A DNA stretch of 64,000 bases from Candidatus Caldarchaeum subterraneum (lineage in GTDB: Archaea; Thermoproteota; Nitrososphaeria_A; Caldarchaeales; Caldarchaeaceae), in the NCBI GenBank assembly GCA_000270325.1, contig BA000048.1, positions 256,080 through 320,079 on the forward strand, read 5' to 3'. A model generated the notes under the pieces. The model saw only the letters and a list, made by a program, of their open reading frames with translations. It made no database searches and was not told where the DNA came from. Of this stretch, positions 26,410 through 34,966 are shown one piece after another; position 1 is the first letter of the stretch; the number at the start of each line of letters is the position of its first letter. A program made the position numbers and the translations under genes.

Positions 26410-27569
26410 GCCTGCTGCAGTCGCTGGGTTTTCCCGCGAAATGGTATCGAGAGGGCCGTGTAGAGTTTGTGGCCCCCATGTTTCCGACCACTAACGTGGG
26501 TGAACCAGCTGCACCAACACGCTCTCCCGTCTTTTACAACCCCTACTCAGCCCTGTCAAGAGATTTGACGGTTGTCTTGGCCAGAACATTTGGCGACGGT
26601 GTTGTGGTGGCGGAGCCTCTCGCCGGCTCGGGGGTGAGAGCCATTCGTCTGCTGGTTGAGACAAACACGGTGGCACGGGCTTTGATGAATGACATCAACC
26701 CAAACGCGGTTAAGGTCATGCGCCTCAACGCGGAGTGGAACGGTGTAGCTGAGAGGTGTGAGGTTTTCGAGGGGGATGCGGCTGTGTTTTTGACACGGCT
26801 TAGCGGATGGCGGGACCGTGTTCACTATGTTGACGTCGACCCAGTAGGAGCCCCTGTTAAGTTTGTGGAAAACAGTCTACGCGCAGTCGCGAACGGTGGA
26901 TACATCGGTGTCTCGGCCACGGACCTTGCACCACTCGTTGGAAATCATCCCGAGACATGCTTCAGAAAATACGGGCTATTATCCGGCAAAACGTTTTTCC
27001 CCAAGGAAGCGGCCCTCCGCCTCCTCGCATCATTCGTCATACAACGAGGAGCCGCGCTGAACATCGCTGCCACACCAGTCCTCAGCGTCCAACACAGACA
27101 CTTTGTACGCGTATTTTTCCACGTGCTACGCGGCAGGTCACGTGTAATCAAGCTGCTTGAGAAAATCGGGTGGATAAAGTCTTGCAACTGTCTCTACAAA
27201 GAGGTTTTTTCGTTGCAGGATTTTCCAGACAGAGTTTGCCCGAGGTGCGGTGGCGAGGCCGCGGTTGTGGGGCCGGCTTGGCTTGGGCCTCTGCATAACG
27301 GCGAGCTTGTTGAGAAGATGCTAGCGCTGTCCACGGATTTGCCGAAGGCCCAAAAAATCTTGGAGAGAATTAGAGGAGAAGACGACGTTGTCGGCTATTA
27401 TCCAGTAGATAGGATAGCTCATGTAAGGGGTGTGACGCCGCGGTCTCCTTTAGTTCTGGTTGCTTCTCTGAGGTCTATGGGCTACCGGGCTTCGCTAACC
27501 CATGTAGACCCGACGGCCGTTAAAACTGATGCTCCTCTCGAGGATTTGCTGAAGGCCGCTGCTGGATAA
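26394..27569 (+). CDS. trm1: tRNA (guanine26-N2)-dimethyltransferase
   Basis: Methylates G26 of tRNA, using SAM. 391 residues from GTG 26394. N-terminal EGRVEFVAPMFP and FYNPYSALSRDL, SAM motif VAEPLAGSGVRAIRL near residue 72, NDINPNAVKVMRLN, catalytic VDVDPVGAPVKF and a C-terminal zinc pair set (CNC, then CPRCGG near 280-285). Last of the Nop5-FlpA-RnhB-THEP1-Trm1 operon. Its 3' end overlaps the convergent ftsJ gene by 50 nt. Confidence 0.92.
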   Translation: MAEKLSLLQSLGFPAKWYREGRVEFVAPMFPTTNVGEPAAPTRSPVFYNPYSALSRDLTVVLARTFGDGVVVAEPLAGSGVRAIRLLVETNTVARALMNDINPNAVKVMRLNAEWNGVAERCEVFEGDAAVFLTRLSGWRDRVHYVDVDPVGAPVKFVENSLRAVANGGYIGVSATDLAPLVGNHPETCFRKYGLLSGKTFFPKEAALRLLASFVIQRGAALNIAATPVLSVQHRHFVRVFFHVLRGRSRVIKLLEKIGWIKSCNCLYKEVFSLQDFPDRVCPRCGGEAAVVGPAWLGPLHNGELVEKMLALSTDLPKAQKILERIRGEDDVVGYYPVDRIAHVRGVTPRSPLVLVASLRSMGYRASLTHVDPTAVKTDAPLEDLLKAAAG

Positions 27570-28194
27570 GCCGCCTCCTAGGCGGGCCTCTGTAGCCGAG
27601 GCCGAGTAGAAAGATTTCGCTGCTACCCTTCTTGGTTGACCGCGGCACATATCGCTCAACCTTCCAGAAACACCTCATCATCCTTTTCTCGAAATCTCTT
27701 AGACGAGGATGCTCGAAGGCCTTGAACACGGCGTTTCCGCCTCTGCGGAGAAACCTGTGGCAGAGGTTGAGGGATGCCTCGAGGAGGTCTATCTGCTGCT
27801 CGACCAACAGGTCATAGTCTCCCGAGTGATGGGGCGAGAGGTCGGAGACCACGACATCGCAAAACTCTTCACCCAAAGCCGTTTGAACATCTCTAGTCAA
27901 CCGGGCTTCATAGATGTCTGCCTGTATAGTGACAATGTTAGGCCTTGTGAGCTGAAGCGGCTGCCTGTCCACCGCCACGACCAGCCCTTTCTCGCCGACG
28001 ATGTCTGACGCGACCGCCGCCATGCCTCCGGGCGCGGCCCCTAGGTCCAGCACTCTTTGGCCCTCACGGATAATTTTCCACCGGCTCTGTATCTCGAGGA
28101 GCTTGAAGGCGGCGCGTGAAGGATACCCCATCTCCTTGGCTTTCCGCCAATAGGGGTCCTCCCTCCTACGTTGAAGCCACTGTTCCTTCGTCAA
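27520..28194 (-). CDS. FtsJ/RlmE-type rRNA 2'-O-methyltransferase
   Basis: 224 residues from TTG 28194 (KEQWLQRRREDPYWRKAKEM), which begins just after the stop of the RPC34-like gene; longer versions would overlap that gene. SAM motif VLDLGAAPGGMAAVASDIVG near residue 42, catalytic-tetrad region VVSDLSPHHSGDYD and AVFKAFEHP. The family methylates U2552 of large-subunit rRNA or tRNA. Final gene of the SMC-to-FtsJ operon; about 35 residues past the domain are basic. Confidence 0.9.
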   Translation of the reverse strand: MTKEQWLQRRREDPYWRKAKEMGYPSRAAFKLLEIQSRWKIIREGQRVLDLGAAPGGMAAVASDIVGEKGLVVAVDRQPLQLTRPNIVTIQADIYEARLTRDVQTALGEEFCDVVVSDLSPHHSGDYDLLVEQQIDLLEASLNLCHRFLRRGGNAVFKAFEHPRLRDFEKRMMRCFWKVERYVPRSTKKGSSEIFLLGLGYRGPPRRRLIQQRPSANPREEHQF

Positions 28195-28195
28195 C

Positions 28196-28543
28196 TTACT
28201 TCCGGCCGCTAAGCCATTCCTCGAGCAATATGCATGTTTTGTAGTGGGGCTCGCCCCGTGGGCCGCAGACGTTGTCATAAACACATGAAGGACATGGGAC
28301 ACCGATAAGCGGCTGTATGTTTATCTGCTTGATGAGAGGAACAAGCCGCCGGGTCCATCTGTCGTTGCTGAAAGCCTTAACCCGTTTAATGTAGCCTTTA
28401 CGCTCCAGCTTAATACCTATCCTCGAGCCCTCCCGGCTCGTCACACCAAGCTTATGCCATAGTTCCGACTGAAGCATCCCAACCTCGTTCTGCATCAACA
28501 GGGCTAACGCCTTCTCCTCCAGCTTAGAAAGCTTTGCGGGCAA
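28196..28543 (-). CDS. RPC34-like winged-helix protein with Fe-S type cysteine motif
   Basis: 115 residues. An N-terminal winged helix (LSKLEEKALALLMQNEVGML, then SELWHKLGVTSREGSRIGIK) is followed by a C-terminal cysteine motif CPSC-x5-C-x10-C and EEWL. The spacing C-x2-C-x5-C-x10-C, followed by a Trp six positions later, matches the cubane cluster motif I recall at the C-terminus of eukaryotic Pol III subunit RPC34/RPC39 and its crenarchaeal/thaumarchaeal homologue. Placed right after TFB. TTG start; a CTATATAC element about 23 nt upstream may give it its own promoter. Confidence 0.8.
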   Translation of the reverse strand: MPAKLSKLEEKALALLMQNEVGMLQSELWHKLGVTSREGSRIGIKLERKGYIKRVKAFSNDRWTRRLVPLIKQINIQPLIGVPCPSCVYDNVCGPRGEPHYKTCILLEEWLSGRK

Positions 28544-28589
28544 GTTTATCCAAACTGGTATATAGTGACTGCTTATTCATAAATTTGTC

Positions 28590-29384
28590 TCATTTAAACC
28601 CGGCTGCCGACTCGAGTAGGGCTATGGCTTTGCGGAGGGTTAGGACGCTGATTCCCGCCGCTTCGGAGACTGTGCTAAGCGGTTTTTTAACCCCTTCTCG
28701 GCGGCAGGCGAGGTAGACGGCGGCCGCGGATATGGCGGCGGGTTTTCTGCCCGAGATTTTTCCCAAACTGGCCGCGGATTGGTAGATTCTGCAGGCTGTG
28801 TTGGCCGTTGTTGGCGGCAGCTCAAGCGTCCGCGTCAGCTTGTCTATGAGGGCCGCGACGTTGAAGGGTTTAAGCCTCAGGTTGAGGCCGAATACGAGCT
28901 TGGATATCTCGCGGTTAAGCTGGTTGAGCGGGACATCCGCGGCCGAGGCAATTTCCTCAATGGATTTGCAGAGGCCGTTGTTGTTGGCTGACAGGTAAAC
29001 TAGAGCCGCTGCGGCTGGTCTTCTCGAACGCTTGACCACTTTCGAGGAAACAGCTTTTCTCGCCAGCTCGCCCGCTCCCTCTGCAGCTTGACGGGGTAAA
29101 CCGATTTTGTCAGCTATCCAGAAAACTTCGCTCAGCAAACGGCTCAGCAGCCTCTCTTCAGAGGAGAGCAAACGGCCTTTGCTGATTGTCCCTATGCCCC
29201 CGTCGTGGAGAAGGCTTGTAACCCTTGGCCCAACGCCGCCACGGCTGTCGAGCAGCATCTTTTTCGTGGGGGTTGTTGACGCTGTCCTCTCCGCCACTAC
29301 TGCTCCGCAGACGCTGCAGAAAAGCTCACCCGATGCAGGGTCGTTGACAAGAGAAGGCTCTCCACACTGCGGACAAATGCTCAG
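28590..29384 (-). CDS. tfb: Transcription initiation factor TFB, probable CTG start
   Basis: Recruits RNA polymerase to TBP-bound promoters. N-terminal zinc ribbon CPQC-x15-CSVC (residues 4-26), then B-reader-like region, and two cyclin repeats (about 75-165 and 170-260; RPAAAALVYLSANNN and KPAAISAAAVYLACRREG). Total 264 residues. No ATG, GTG or TTG exists upstream of the zinc ribbon before an in-frame stop, but CTG at 29384 overlaps the Gar1 stop (CTGA), mimicking ATGA coupling. A GTG at 29297 would remove the zinc ribbon. Short compared with typical TFB of about 300 residues. Confidence 0.88.
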   Translation of the reverse strand: MSICPQCGEPSLVNDPASGELFCSVCGAVVAERTASTTPTKKMLLDSRGGVGPRVTSLLHDGGIGTISKGRLLSSEERLLSRLLSEVFWIADKIGLPRQAAEGAGELARKAVSSKVVKRSRRPAAAALVYLSANNNGLCKSIEEIASAADVPLNQLNREISKLVFGLNLRLKPFNVAALIDKLTRTLELPPTTANTACRIYQSAASLGKISGRKPAAISAAAVYLACRREGVKKPLSTVSEAAGISVLTLRKAIALLESAAGFK

Positions 29385-29629
29385 CTCTTCTCTACGTATA
29401 GCGCCTCACCCTCCACAACCTCAGCCTCCGCAGCCGGCTTGACAGCCACATACGGTTCCGCAACAGGCCCGAAAATGTTTGATACATGACCAACTTCCCG
29501 TCCTTTGCCGTTGTATACCTTGTCGCCGAGCCGTGGCACTGTGTAGGCCCTGATGACGAGGTAGTCTCTGCGGCTGTGGAGGACTTCTCCGAGAAGCTTC
29601 AGCCTTCGCAGCGTCTGTCTATTTACCAT
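29381..29629 (-). CDS. gar1: Gar1, H/ACA sRNP protein
   Basis: 82 residues: RRLKLLGEVLHSRRDYLVIRA, LGDKVYNGKGREVGHVSNIFGP and VAVKPAAE, the beta-barrel fold of Gar1, which supports pseudouridylation by Cbf5 and H/ACA guide RNA. ATG at 29629, overlapping SRP19 by 11 nt; its stop overlaps the TFB start. Gar1 next to TFB is a recurrent archaeal arrangement. Confidence 0.92.
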   Translation of the reverse strand: MVNRQTLRRLKLLGEVLHSRRDYLVIRAYTVPRLGDKVYNGKGREVGHVSNIFGPVAEPYVAVKPAAEAEVVEGEALYVEKS

Positions 29630-29906
29630 GTTTCCGCAGCTCCTCCGCCACCATCTTGAGAAACATGTTCTTAGAAATCTTCGGCCGCGGCTTCACGACT
29701 ACGTAGCCTGTTCTCCTGCTCCATCTCCGGGGATAAGCTGCATCATTCTTCTCAACCTCATAGCCAAGCCTCCTACACGCAGCCGCCAAATCATCCGCGG
29801 AAGGCCTCTGAACAGCGAGACCCCGTGAAACACGCCGCCCCTGTTTACGGCTGCTCTTAGAATCGAAGTAAACAGGCCATAGGATTAAGCCTTCACGTCT
29901 AATCAA
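29619..29906 (-). CDS. srp19: Signal recognition particle 19 kDa protein
   Basis: 95 residues: LILWPVYFDSKSSRKQGRRV at the N-terminus, PSADDLAAACRRLGYEVEKN and YVVVKPRPKISKN. SRP19 binds helices 6 and 8 of SRP RNA and helps SRP54 assembly. TTG start overlapping the S8e stop by 4 nt. The 7S RNA itself is not seen in this window. Confidence 0.92.
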   Translation of the reverse strand: MIRREGLILWPVYFDSKSSRKQGRRVSRGLAVQRPSADDLAAACRRLGYEVEKNDAAYPRRWSRRTGYVVVKPRPKISKNMFLKMVAEELRKHGK

Positions 29907-30292
29907 GCCCCTCCCTGCTTCACCAATACGGCGTTGACTGTGCCGTCTTGTCCGGGGCTTGACGTGACTCTTGCGAGGCCCTCAGATGTCTCTATCAACG
30001 TGCCTTTGGTGATTACTTTTCTTCTGTCATAGTCTCTGTTGCTGGGGTTGGATACTACGCGTAGTATCTCGAGACGCTTGACCACGGGGCCGACGGCGAC
30101 GTTGGCCGTTTTCGTCGACAAAACGGCTGCCTTTAGGTTGCCCCCAGACACCCTCCGAGTAACCACTTTCTGCTCCCCCAGCGAAACGAGGTTTATCTCG
30201 CCGCCTCGTTCCCTCTTTCTCCTACCCCTCGCTGGATGAGCCTTTGCCCCCGTCTTTTTGCGCTTGTGAAGGTCGCTGTGCCACTGAACCAT
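29903..30292 (-). CDS. rps8e: 30S ribosomal protein S8e
   Basis: 129 residues from ATG 30292: MVQWHSDLHKRKKTGAKAHP, RGRRKRERGG, then GGNLKAAVLSTKTANVA and ITKGTLIETSEGLARVTS. Matches the archaeal short S8e. The start lies inside the 3' end of scpB (71 nt overlap), an unusually long overlap; a TTG start at 30316 is less likely. Followed by SRP19 with 4-nt overlap. Confidence 0.93.
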   Translation of the reverse strand: MVQWHSDLHKRKKTGAKAHPARGRRKRERGGEINLVSLGEQKVVTRRVSGGNLKAAVLSTKTANVAVGPVVKRLEILRVVSNPSNRDYDRRKVITKGTLIETSEGLARVTSSPGQDGTVNAVLVKQGGA

Positions 30293-30854
30293 TCTGTTTC
30301 TTCGGAGTTGAAGCATGTTTTATAGTTGTTTCGCCTCCTGAGGCAAGCATCTTGTCTATCAGCGACTTGATGGCGGAGGGGGTGTTCTCCACGCCGAAAA
30401 AGTCTGCGAAGAGCCGCGAGGTCCTGAGAACGGATGTTCGGCCTTTTTTCTCAGACTCGACCAATCCTCTCTCCTGAAGTATCTTGATTTGCCTGTAGCT
30501 ATCTTTTCCACGTATCGCCGCCAGTGTTGAAAGAGGTATGGGCTGGTAGTATGCGATTGTCGCCAGTGTTTTGAGGACGCCGTGTGGAAGCATCCTGCGG
30601 CGCGTATATTTTTTGACATGTGCTGCAAGGTCGGGCCTCAGCCGCATATAGTATCGACCTCCGTCCAGCTCAACAATCTCTACAGCTCTTCCGCTGTACT
30701 CGTTCTTCAGCGTCTCGACGATTTTCCGAACCTTTTCAGGAGACCTTGTCTTGAGGGCGCGCTGCAGCGTCTTAATGTCCACGGGTTTGTCTGATGCGAA
30801 GAGAAGGGCCTCAGCCACCAGCTTGCTGTCCGCCGGAGGCTCCAGAGAGCTCAC
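30222..30854 (-). CDS. scpB: Segregation and condensation protein ScpB
   Basis: 210 residues with tandem winged helices: LVAEALLFASDKPVDIKTL, the ELDGGRYYMRLRPDLA wing and VLKTLATIAYYQPIPLSTLA, RGKDSYRQIKILQERGLV. ScpB dimers bind the ScpA kleisin. GTG 30854 overlaps ScpA by 44 nt; a GTG at 30818 is a plausible shorter start. The final 35 residues are low-complexity and polar and overlap the S8e start. Confidence 0.88.
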   Translation of the reverse strand: MSSLEPPADSKLVAEALLFASDKPVDIKTLQRALKTRSPEKVRKIVETLKNEYSGRAVEIVELDGGRYYMRLRPDLAAHVKKYTRRRMLPHGVLKTLATIAYYQPIPLSTLAAIRGKDSYRQIKILQERGLVESEKKGRTSVLRTSRLFADFFGVENTPSAIKSLIDKMLASGGETTIKHASTPKKQNGSVAQRPSQAQKDGGKGSSSEG

Positions 30855-31500
30855 CCCCTAGGATGACGAGGTCGCTGAACTCATCGGCTTGGAGAAGCAA
30901 TACATAGCGGCGCGCGGCTGCGAAGAGCAGGAGAATAAAGGTTTTTGCGGCCTCGAGGCGGGGCATTCCCTCAACAAGCTCGGAGAAAGTGATGGAGGTT
31001 CTCACACTAAAGATTTCTCTCAGCTTTTCGATAAACTTGTCAAGCTCCTCCTCTATCTTGACGATGAACTCGTTGAGTATCAACCTGTTCTCCATTATCT
31101 GGGGGGGCGCTGCCTCGGTTTTGCTGCGGCCTGACTGGGAGAGGGCTTTTTGAAGCGCTGTCACGATTTCCTGCACTGTCGCGGTGATTAGCTCGGGTTT
31201 GAAGGGAAGCTCGATGGGAGGCATGATGTTTATCTCGGGCTTGGGCTTGGGTTTGGGCGGCTGGTCTGCTTGGAGAAGCTTCTCGCTCTTTATCCGGTGT
31301 ATGATGGCGGCTGAGTGGACAGCTATTCCGCAGATGTTGAAGTCTATGTAGCCTTGGATGCGGAGAACCTGAGCAAACTCCGTCAAAACTTCTGAGAGCC
31401 TGACCTCCCACACCTTCACCCTATCCAGCCGCGTTACATCAAACAGTATACGCCAAGGAGCTGTCATCAATTGCTCAGCAAACCCGTTATCCAGCCTCAA
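30811..31500 (-). CDS. scpA: Segregation and condensation protein ScpA (kleisin)
   Basis: 229 residues. N-terminal SMC-neck-binding helices (VWEVRLSEVLTEFAQVL), a Pro/Lys-rich linker near 80-90 and a C-terminal winged-helix region ITFSELVEGMPRLEAAKTFI, LLFAAARRYVLLLQ. Bridges the SMC heads and binds ScpB. TTG start overlapping the SMC stop by 14 nt. Confidence 0.87.
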   Translation of the reverse strand: MRLDNGFAEQLMTAPWRILFDVTRLDRVKVWEVRLSEVLTEFAQVLRIQGYIDFNICGIAVHSAAIIHRIKSEKLLQADQPPKPKPKPEINIMPPIELPFKPELITATVQEIVTALQKALSQSGRSKTEAAPPQIMENRLILNEFIVKIEEELDKFIEKLREIFSVRTSITFSELVEGMPRLEAAKTFILLLFAAARRYVLLLQADEFSDLVILGGELSGASGGQQAGG

Positions 31501-34500
31501 CCACCTCGCTCAACCGCGTCCTAACAACGTGAGAAGACTCATTAGCCATGTAGACACCATACAGCGCATCAGCCTGCTCCGCGATAATGTCCTTCAAAGT
31601 GATGATTATTATCTGTTTCTTGGTGGACATTTTCTTGAGAAGGTTGACGAGGTTTTTGACGTATACGACGTCGAGGTGGGCGTCGATTTCGTCGAACATG
31701 TAGAACTGGGCTGGTGTAAGGTCCTGTAACGCGAGTATCAACGCAACAGCCGACACTGATTTCTCTCCACCGCTTATCGAGACAGTGCTCCGTGTCTGTT
31801 TCCCGACAAACTTGACAAGCATCTCTACACCTGAGTTAAGCGGGTCATCGGGGTTCTCAAGCTTGAGAAAACCTTCTCCACCAGTCAACTGGTTAAAGTA
31901 GAAGCTGAAACTATCCGAAACCCTGTCCAAGGCTCTGCGAAAGGCGTCAACCTCCTCCCTGTTAATCGACTCAATCAAGTCAAGTATGCGTTTTCTCTCC
32001 ATCTCGAGCTCGTTTATCCTCGTGGAGCGGAGACGATAGTTTTCCACTATACCGTCATACTGCATCGCCGCAAGCTGGTTGACTACAGGTATCTCGGCCA
32101 CCTCGGTTTCGAGTTGCGGGATTAAATCAAGTGGAAGAGATGTCTCAGCTTCCTCGGCTGAGGTGAAGCTCTGAAGCCGTTCCCCTATAGACTTGAGGGT
32201 GGTCTCGATGCGGACTCTTTCGATGGCTAGGTTGTTGTTCTCCTTCTCAAGGGCCGAAACCTCGTTTAACAGGGTTGTGAGATGCTGCTCTAGCTGCTTA
32301 ACCTCTCTACTCTTCTCCGCAAGAACCCCTGTGAGCTGGCTCAACTCATTATCCATCTTCTCCTTCAGCTCACTAGCCTCGACTATTTTCTGGTCCAACT
32401 CCTCTATCATGCCACGGATTTGTTCAAGCTCCGTGGCTAGTTCGCGTTCACGAAGGGCGATTTGCTCAAACTCTTTCTCAGCGCCGGCAAGCGACTCCTC
32501 TATGTTTTTGAGCTCGATCAAAATCCTGTCCCTTTCTCTTTCGGCGTTGACGTATGCGCGGTATGTTGTGGATGATTCCTGTGATTTCCGTCTCATATCT
32601 TCCTCGGCTTTCCGCAGCACCTGCTTCTTCTCGGCCACACTTTGTCTCAGGTGGGTCAGGGCCGTTATCTCATCCGTCTTGTCCGACAACAGCTGCGTCA
32701 ACTTCTCCTTCTCCTGAACCAGTCGAGCGACCTCTTCCTCGAGCTGCTTGAGACGCTGAAGGCTATTTTCCGCGGATTTAGAGAGGTTGTTTAGCTCTGT
32801 CTCGAGACGGGTTTTCTCAAGAGCCTTTATGTTTAGTTGACGCCTCGTCTCCTCCGCTTCGGCCTCTGTCTCTCTAAGACGTTTTTCAGCAAGCTTAACC
32901 TCTTTGTCAAAAGCCTCCCTCGCGTTTAAGAGTTTGGCCTCAATTGTTTCGAGTCTTTCCATGCTACGGTTTACACGCTCTGCGGCAACTGTCTCGCTCA
33001 TCTCACCGGCTACACTGATTATCCCCGGCTCATCCACGTAGACACCGTCCATCGTGGCAACATATCTGTCACCCGGTTGAAGCTGTTTCACAGAATCTAC
33101 GGCCCTAAACCCTGCACCATGGGTCAAGGCCTTCACCAGCGAGTCGAGTTCGAGAGACTCCGCAACAATCTTCAGCGGAATCTTCTTTTCAGCAGCCTCT
33201 CTCGCCAGCGAAAAACCCGCTTCAGCGTCGGCGACGTAAACAGCGTTAAGCCAGTCACCGAGAACAGCCCGATGAATCCCCGTAAGCTTTTCCCCAAAGA
33301 CTTCGCGGACCGTTTTGAGGCCACTTGTTTTCTTATCCTCTTTCACTGCTGCTTGAAGCGTTTCGCGGAGCTGTTGTCCAGCGGCCTTGAGTAGACGTGT
33401 CTTCTCTAACAGCTTGTCGATTGAAGCGATTTTTTCTCGTCTGGATTCAAGCTCTCTCCGGATGTTTTTTGCCGTGTTTGTCTGTGTTTCGAGGAGCTGT
33501 GTGAGCTTTTCCATCGATTCGGTTAGCCGGGTTAGTTGCTCGGTTTTTTCGCTGAGGCTGTTTCTCGTTTCTGCGACTCTTTTTTCAGCCTCTTCCTTCT
33601 CCTGTTGTTTGCGTGTTAGCTGTTTCTGGATGTTGTCTAGGAGTAGAGATTTGCCGTCGTCGCTGAGCTTGAGGAAGCGCAGCTCCTCCACTTTTGCCGC
33701 GTAACGGTTCTCGGCTTCGTCAACCTCTTTCTGAAGCTCTTCGAGAAGTTTCTTGGATTCGTTGTACTCCGCTTCTCTGACGGCCCACTGTTCACGTAGA
33801 TTTTCCACCTGCTGGGTTTTCTTTTCGGATTCTTCCTTGAGCTGCTGCTGTCTCTCCCGCCACTTGGCTACGCGTGTCTCCAGAGACCTGCGCTGCAGGT
33901 CCAGCTGCTTCAACGCGTTTTCCGCGGAGTTTTTCTCAGCTATTTTCCGCGATTTCTCTGTCTCTAGGCTTAGAACTGCGCGGTCTATTTTGCTGACCTC
34001 GGTAGCTACCTCTCGCTGCCTCCTCTCAAGCTCCTCAACCTCATTCTTCAGAGCCGAGACCCGGGCCCTGACCTGCTCGGCCTCAGCCTGTTTCTCCGCA
34101 AGCTTGTTCAACAGCTCCGCCGCCCGCGCATCAAGCTCTCTTAAAGCTTGTGCATGAGAATTGTACTCGTTGATCAGGGAGAGTGATTTTAAAGTGTTTA
34201 GGATTTTTTCGGCGAGGGTTTTTCGTAGAAGCTGGTTGCGCTCCAGCTCGAGCTGTTTAACTCGTGACCTTACCTCTGATGTGGCGGCTTTAGCGATGTC
34301 GATGTTTTTCTGCGCTATCTCAAGCTCTTTATAGGCCTCGTCACGTCTCTTCTTGTATCCTGATATCCCCGCAGCGTCCTCCAAAACCTCCCTCAGCTCT
34401 CTGCTGGTCATCTCAGCTATGCCCACGACCGAGCCCTGCGTCACGAGGTTCAATCCATCGGGTTTTATGTTGGCCGCGGAGAGGATTGTGAGAAGCTCGT

Positions 34501-34864
34501 TTCTCGACACGATGCGGTTGTTGAGCATGTATTCGCTTTCTCCCGTAGCGTAGAGCCGCCTGCTTATGACAACCTCCTCGGAGTCGATGGGGATGCTGCG
34601 GTCGGAGTTGTCGAGCGTGAGGGTTACAAGGGCCTGAGCATCTGTGCCCTTGCTTGATTCATGCAAAAGCTTAGAAAACCTGTCAACCCTGAGATTGTGT
34701 GCACTAAGCTCACCGAGCGCAAATTTGACGGCGTCGAGGACCGTTGACTTCCCCCCGCCGTTGGGCCCCGTTATGACCACGAGGCCAGGCGGTAGCTTTA
34801 TCACGGTTCTCTTGTTCCCAAACGATTTGAAACCCGTGATAGCCACCGACTTGATTCTAACCAT
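31487..34864 (-). CDS. smc: Chromosome segregation ATPase SMC
   Basis: 1125 residues. Walker A GPNGGGKST at 33-41, two long coiled coils (about 165-490 and 650-950), a hinge around 500-620 (HRAVLGDWLNAVYVADAEAG) and the C-terminal head with signature SISGGEKSVSAVALILAL and Walker B FYMFDEIDAHLD. Forms the condensin ring with ScpA/ScpB downstream. ATG 34864; first gene of a nine-gene operon. No internal break is seen. Confidence 0.95.
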   Translation of the reverse strand: MVRIKSVAITGFKSFGNKRTVIKLPPGLVVITGPNGGGKSTVLDAVKFALGELSAHNLRVDRFSKLLHESSKGTDAQALVTLTLDNSDRSIPIDSEEVVISRRLYATGESEYMLNNRIVSRNELLTILSAANIKPDGLNLVTQGSVVGIAEMTSRELREVLEDAAGISGYKKRRDEAYKELEIAQKNIDIAKAATSEVRSRVKQLELERNQLLRKTLAEKILNTLKSLSLINEYNSHAQALRELDARAAELLNKLAEKQAEAEQVRARVSALKNEVEELERRQREVATEVSKIDRAVLSLETEKSRKIAEKNSAENALKQLDLQRRSLETRVAKWRERQQQLKEESEKKTQQVENLREQWAVREAEYNESKKLLEELQKEVDEAENRYAAKVEELRFLKLSDDGKSLLLDNIQKQLTRKQQEKEEAEKRVAETRNSLSEKTEQLTRLTESMEKLTQLLETQTNTAKNIRRELESRREKIASIDKLLEKTRLLKAAGQQLRETLQAAVKEDKKTSGLKTVREVFGEKLTGIHRAVLGDWLNAVYVADAEAGFSLAREAAEKKIPLKIVAESLELDSLVKALTHGAGFRAVDSVKQLQPGDRYVATMDGVYVDEPGIISVAGEMSETVAAERVNRSMERLETIEAKLLNAREAFDKEVKLAEKRLRETEAEAEETRRQLNIKALEKTRLETELNNLSKSAENSLQRLKQLEEEVARLVQEKEKLTQLLSDKTDEITALTHLRQSVAEKKQVLRKAEEDMRRKSQESSTTYRAYVNAERERDRILIELKNIEESLAGAEKEFEQIALRERELATELEQIRGMIEELDQKIVEASELKEKMDNELSQLTGVLAEKSREVKQLEQHLTTLLNEVSALEKENNNLAIERVRIETTLKSIGERLQSFTSAEEAETSLPLDLIPQLETEVAEIPVVNQLAAMQYDGIVENYRLRSTRINELEMERKRILDLIESINREEVDAFRRALDRVSDSFSFYFNQLTGGEGFLKLENPDDPLNSGVEMLVKFVGKQTRSTVSISGGEKSVSAVALILALQDLTPAQFYMFDEIDAHLDVVYVKNLVNLLKKMSTKKQIIIITLKDIIAEQADALYGVYMANESSHVVRTRLSEVVEAG

Positions 34865-34966
34865 CCGCCTAAATCAGCGTAAAGGGATGTTTATCAACAT
34901 GCCTCCAGCTTACGGAGACGGTCATATGTACCAATTACGTTGGTAAAACCATCAAGAGGCATAAAT

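Noticed and set aside
29297..29297. TFB start at GTG 29297
   Set aside because: It would delete a perfect zinc ribbon encoded immediately upstream in the same frame.
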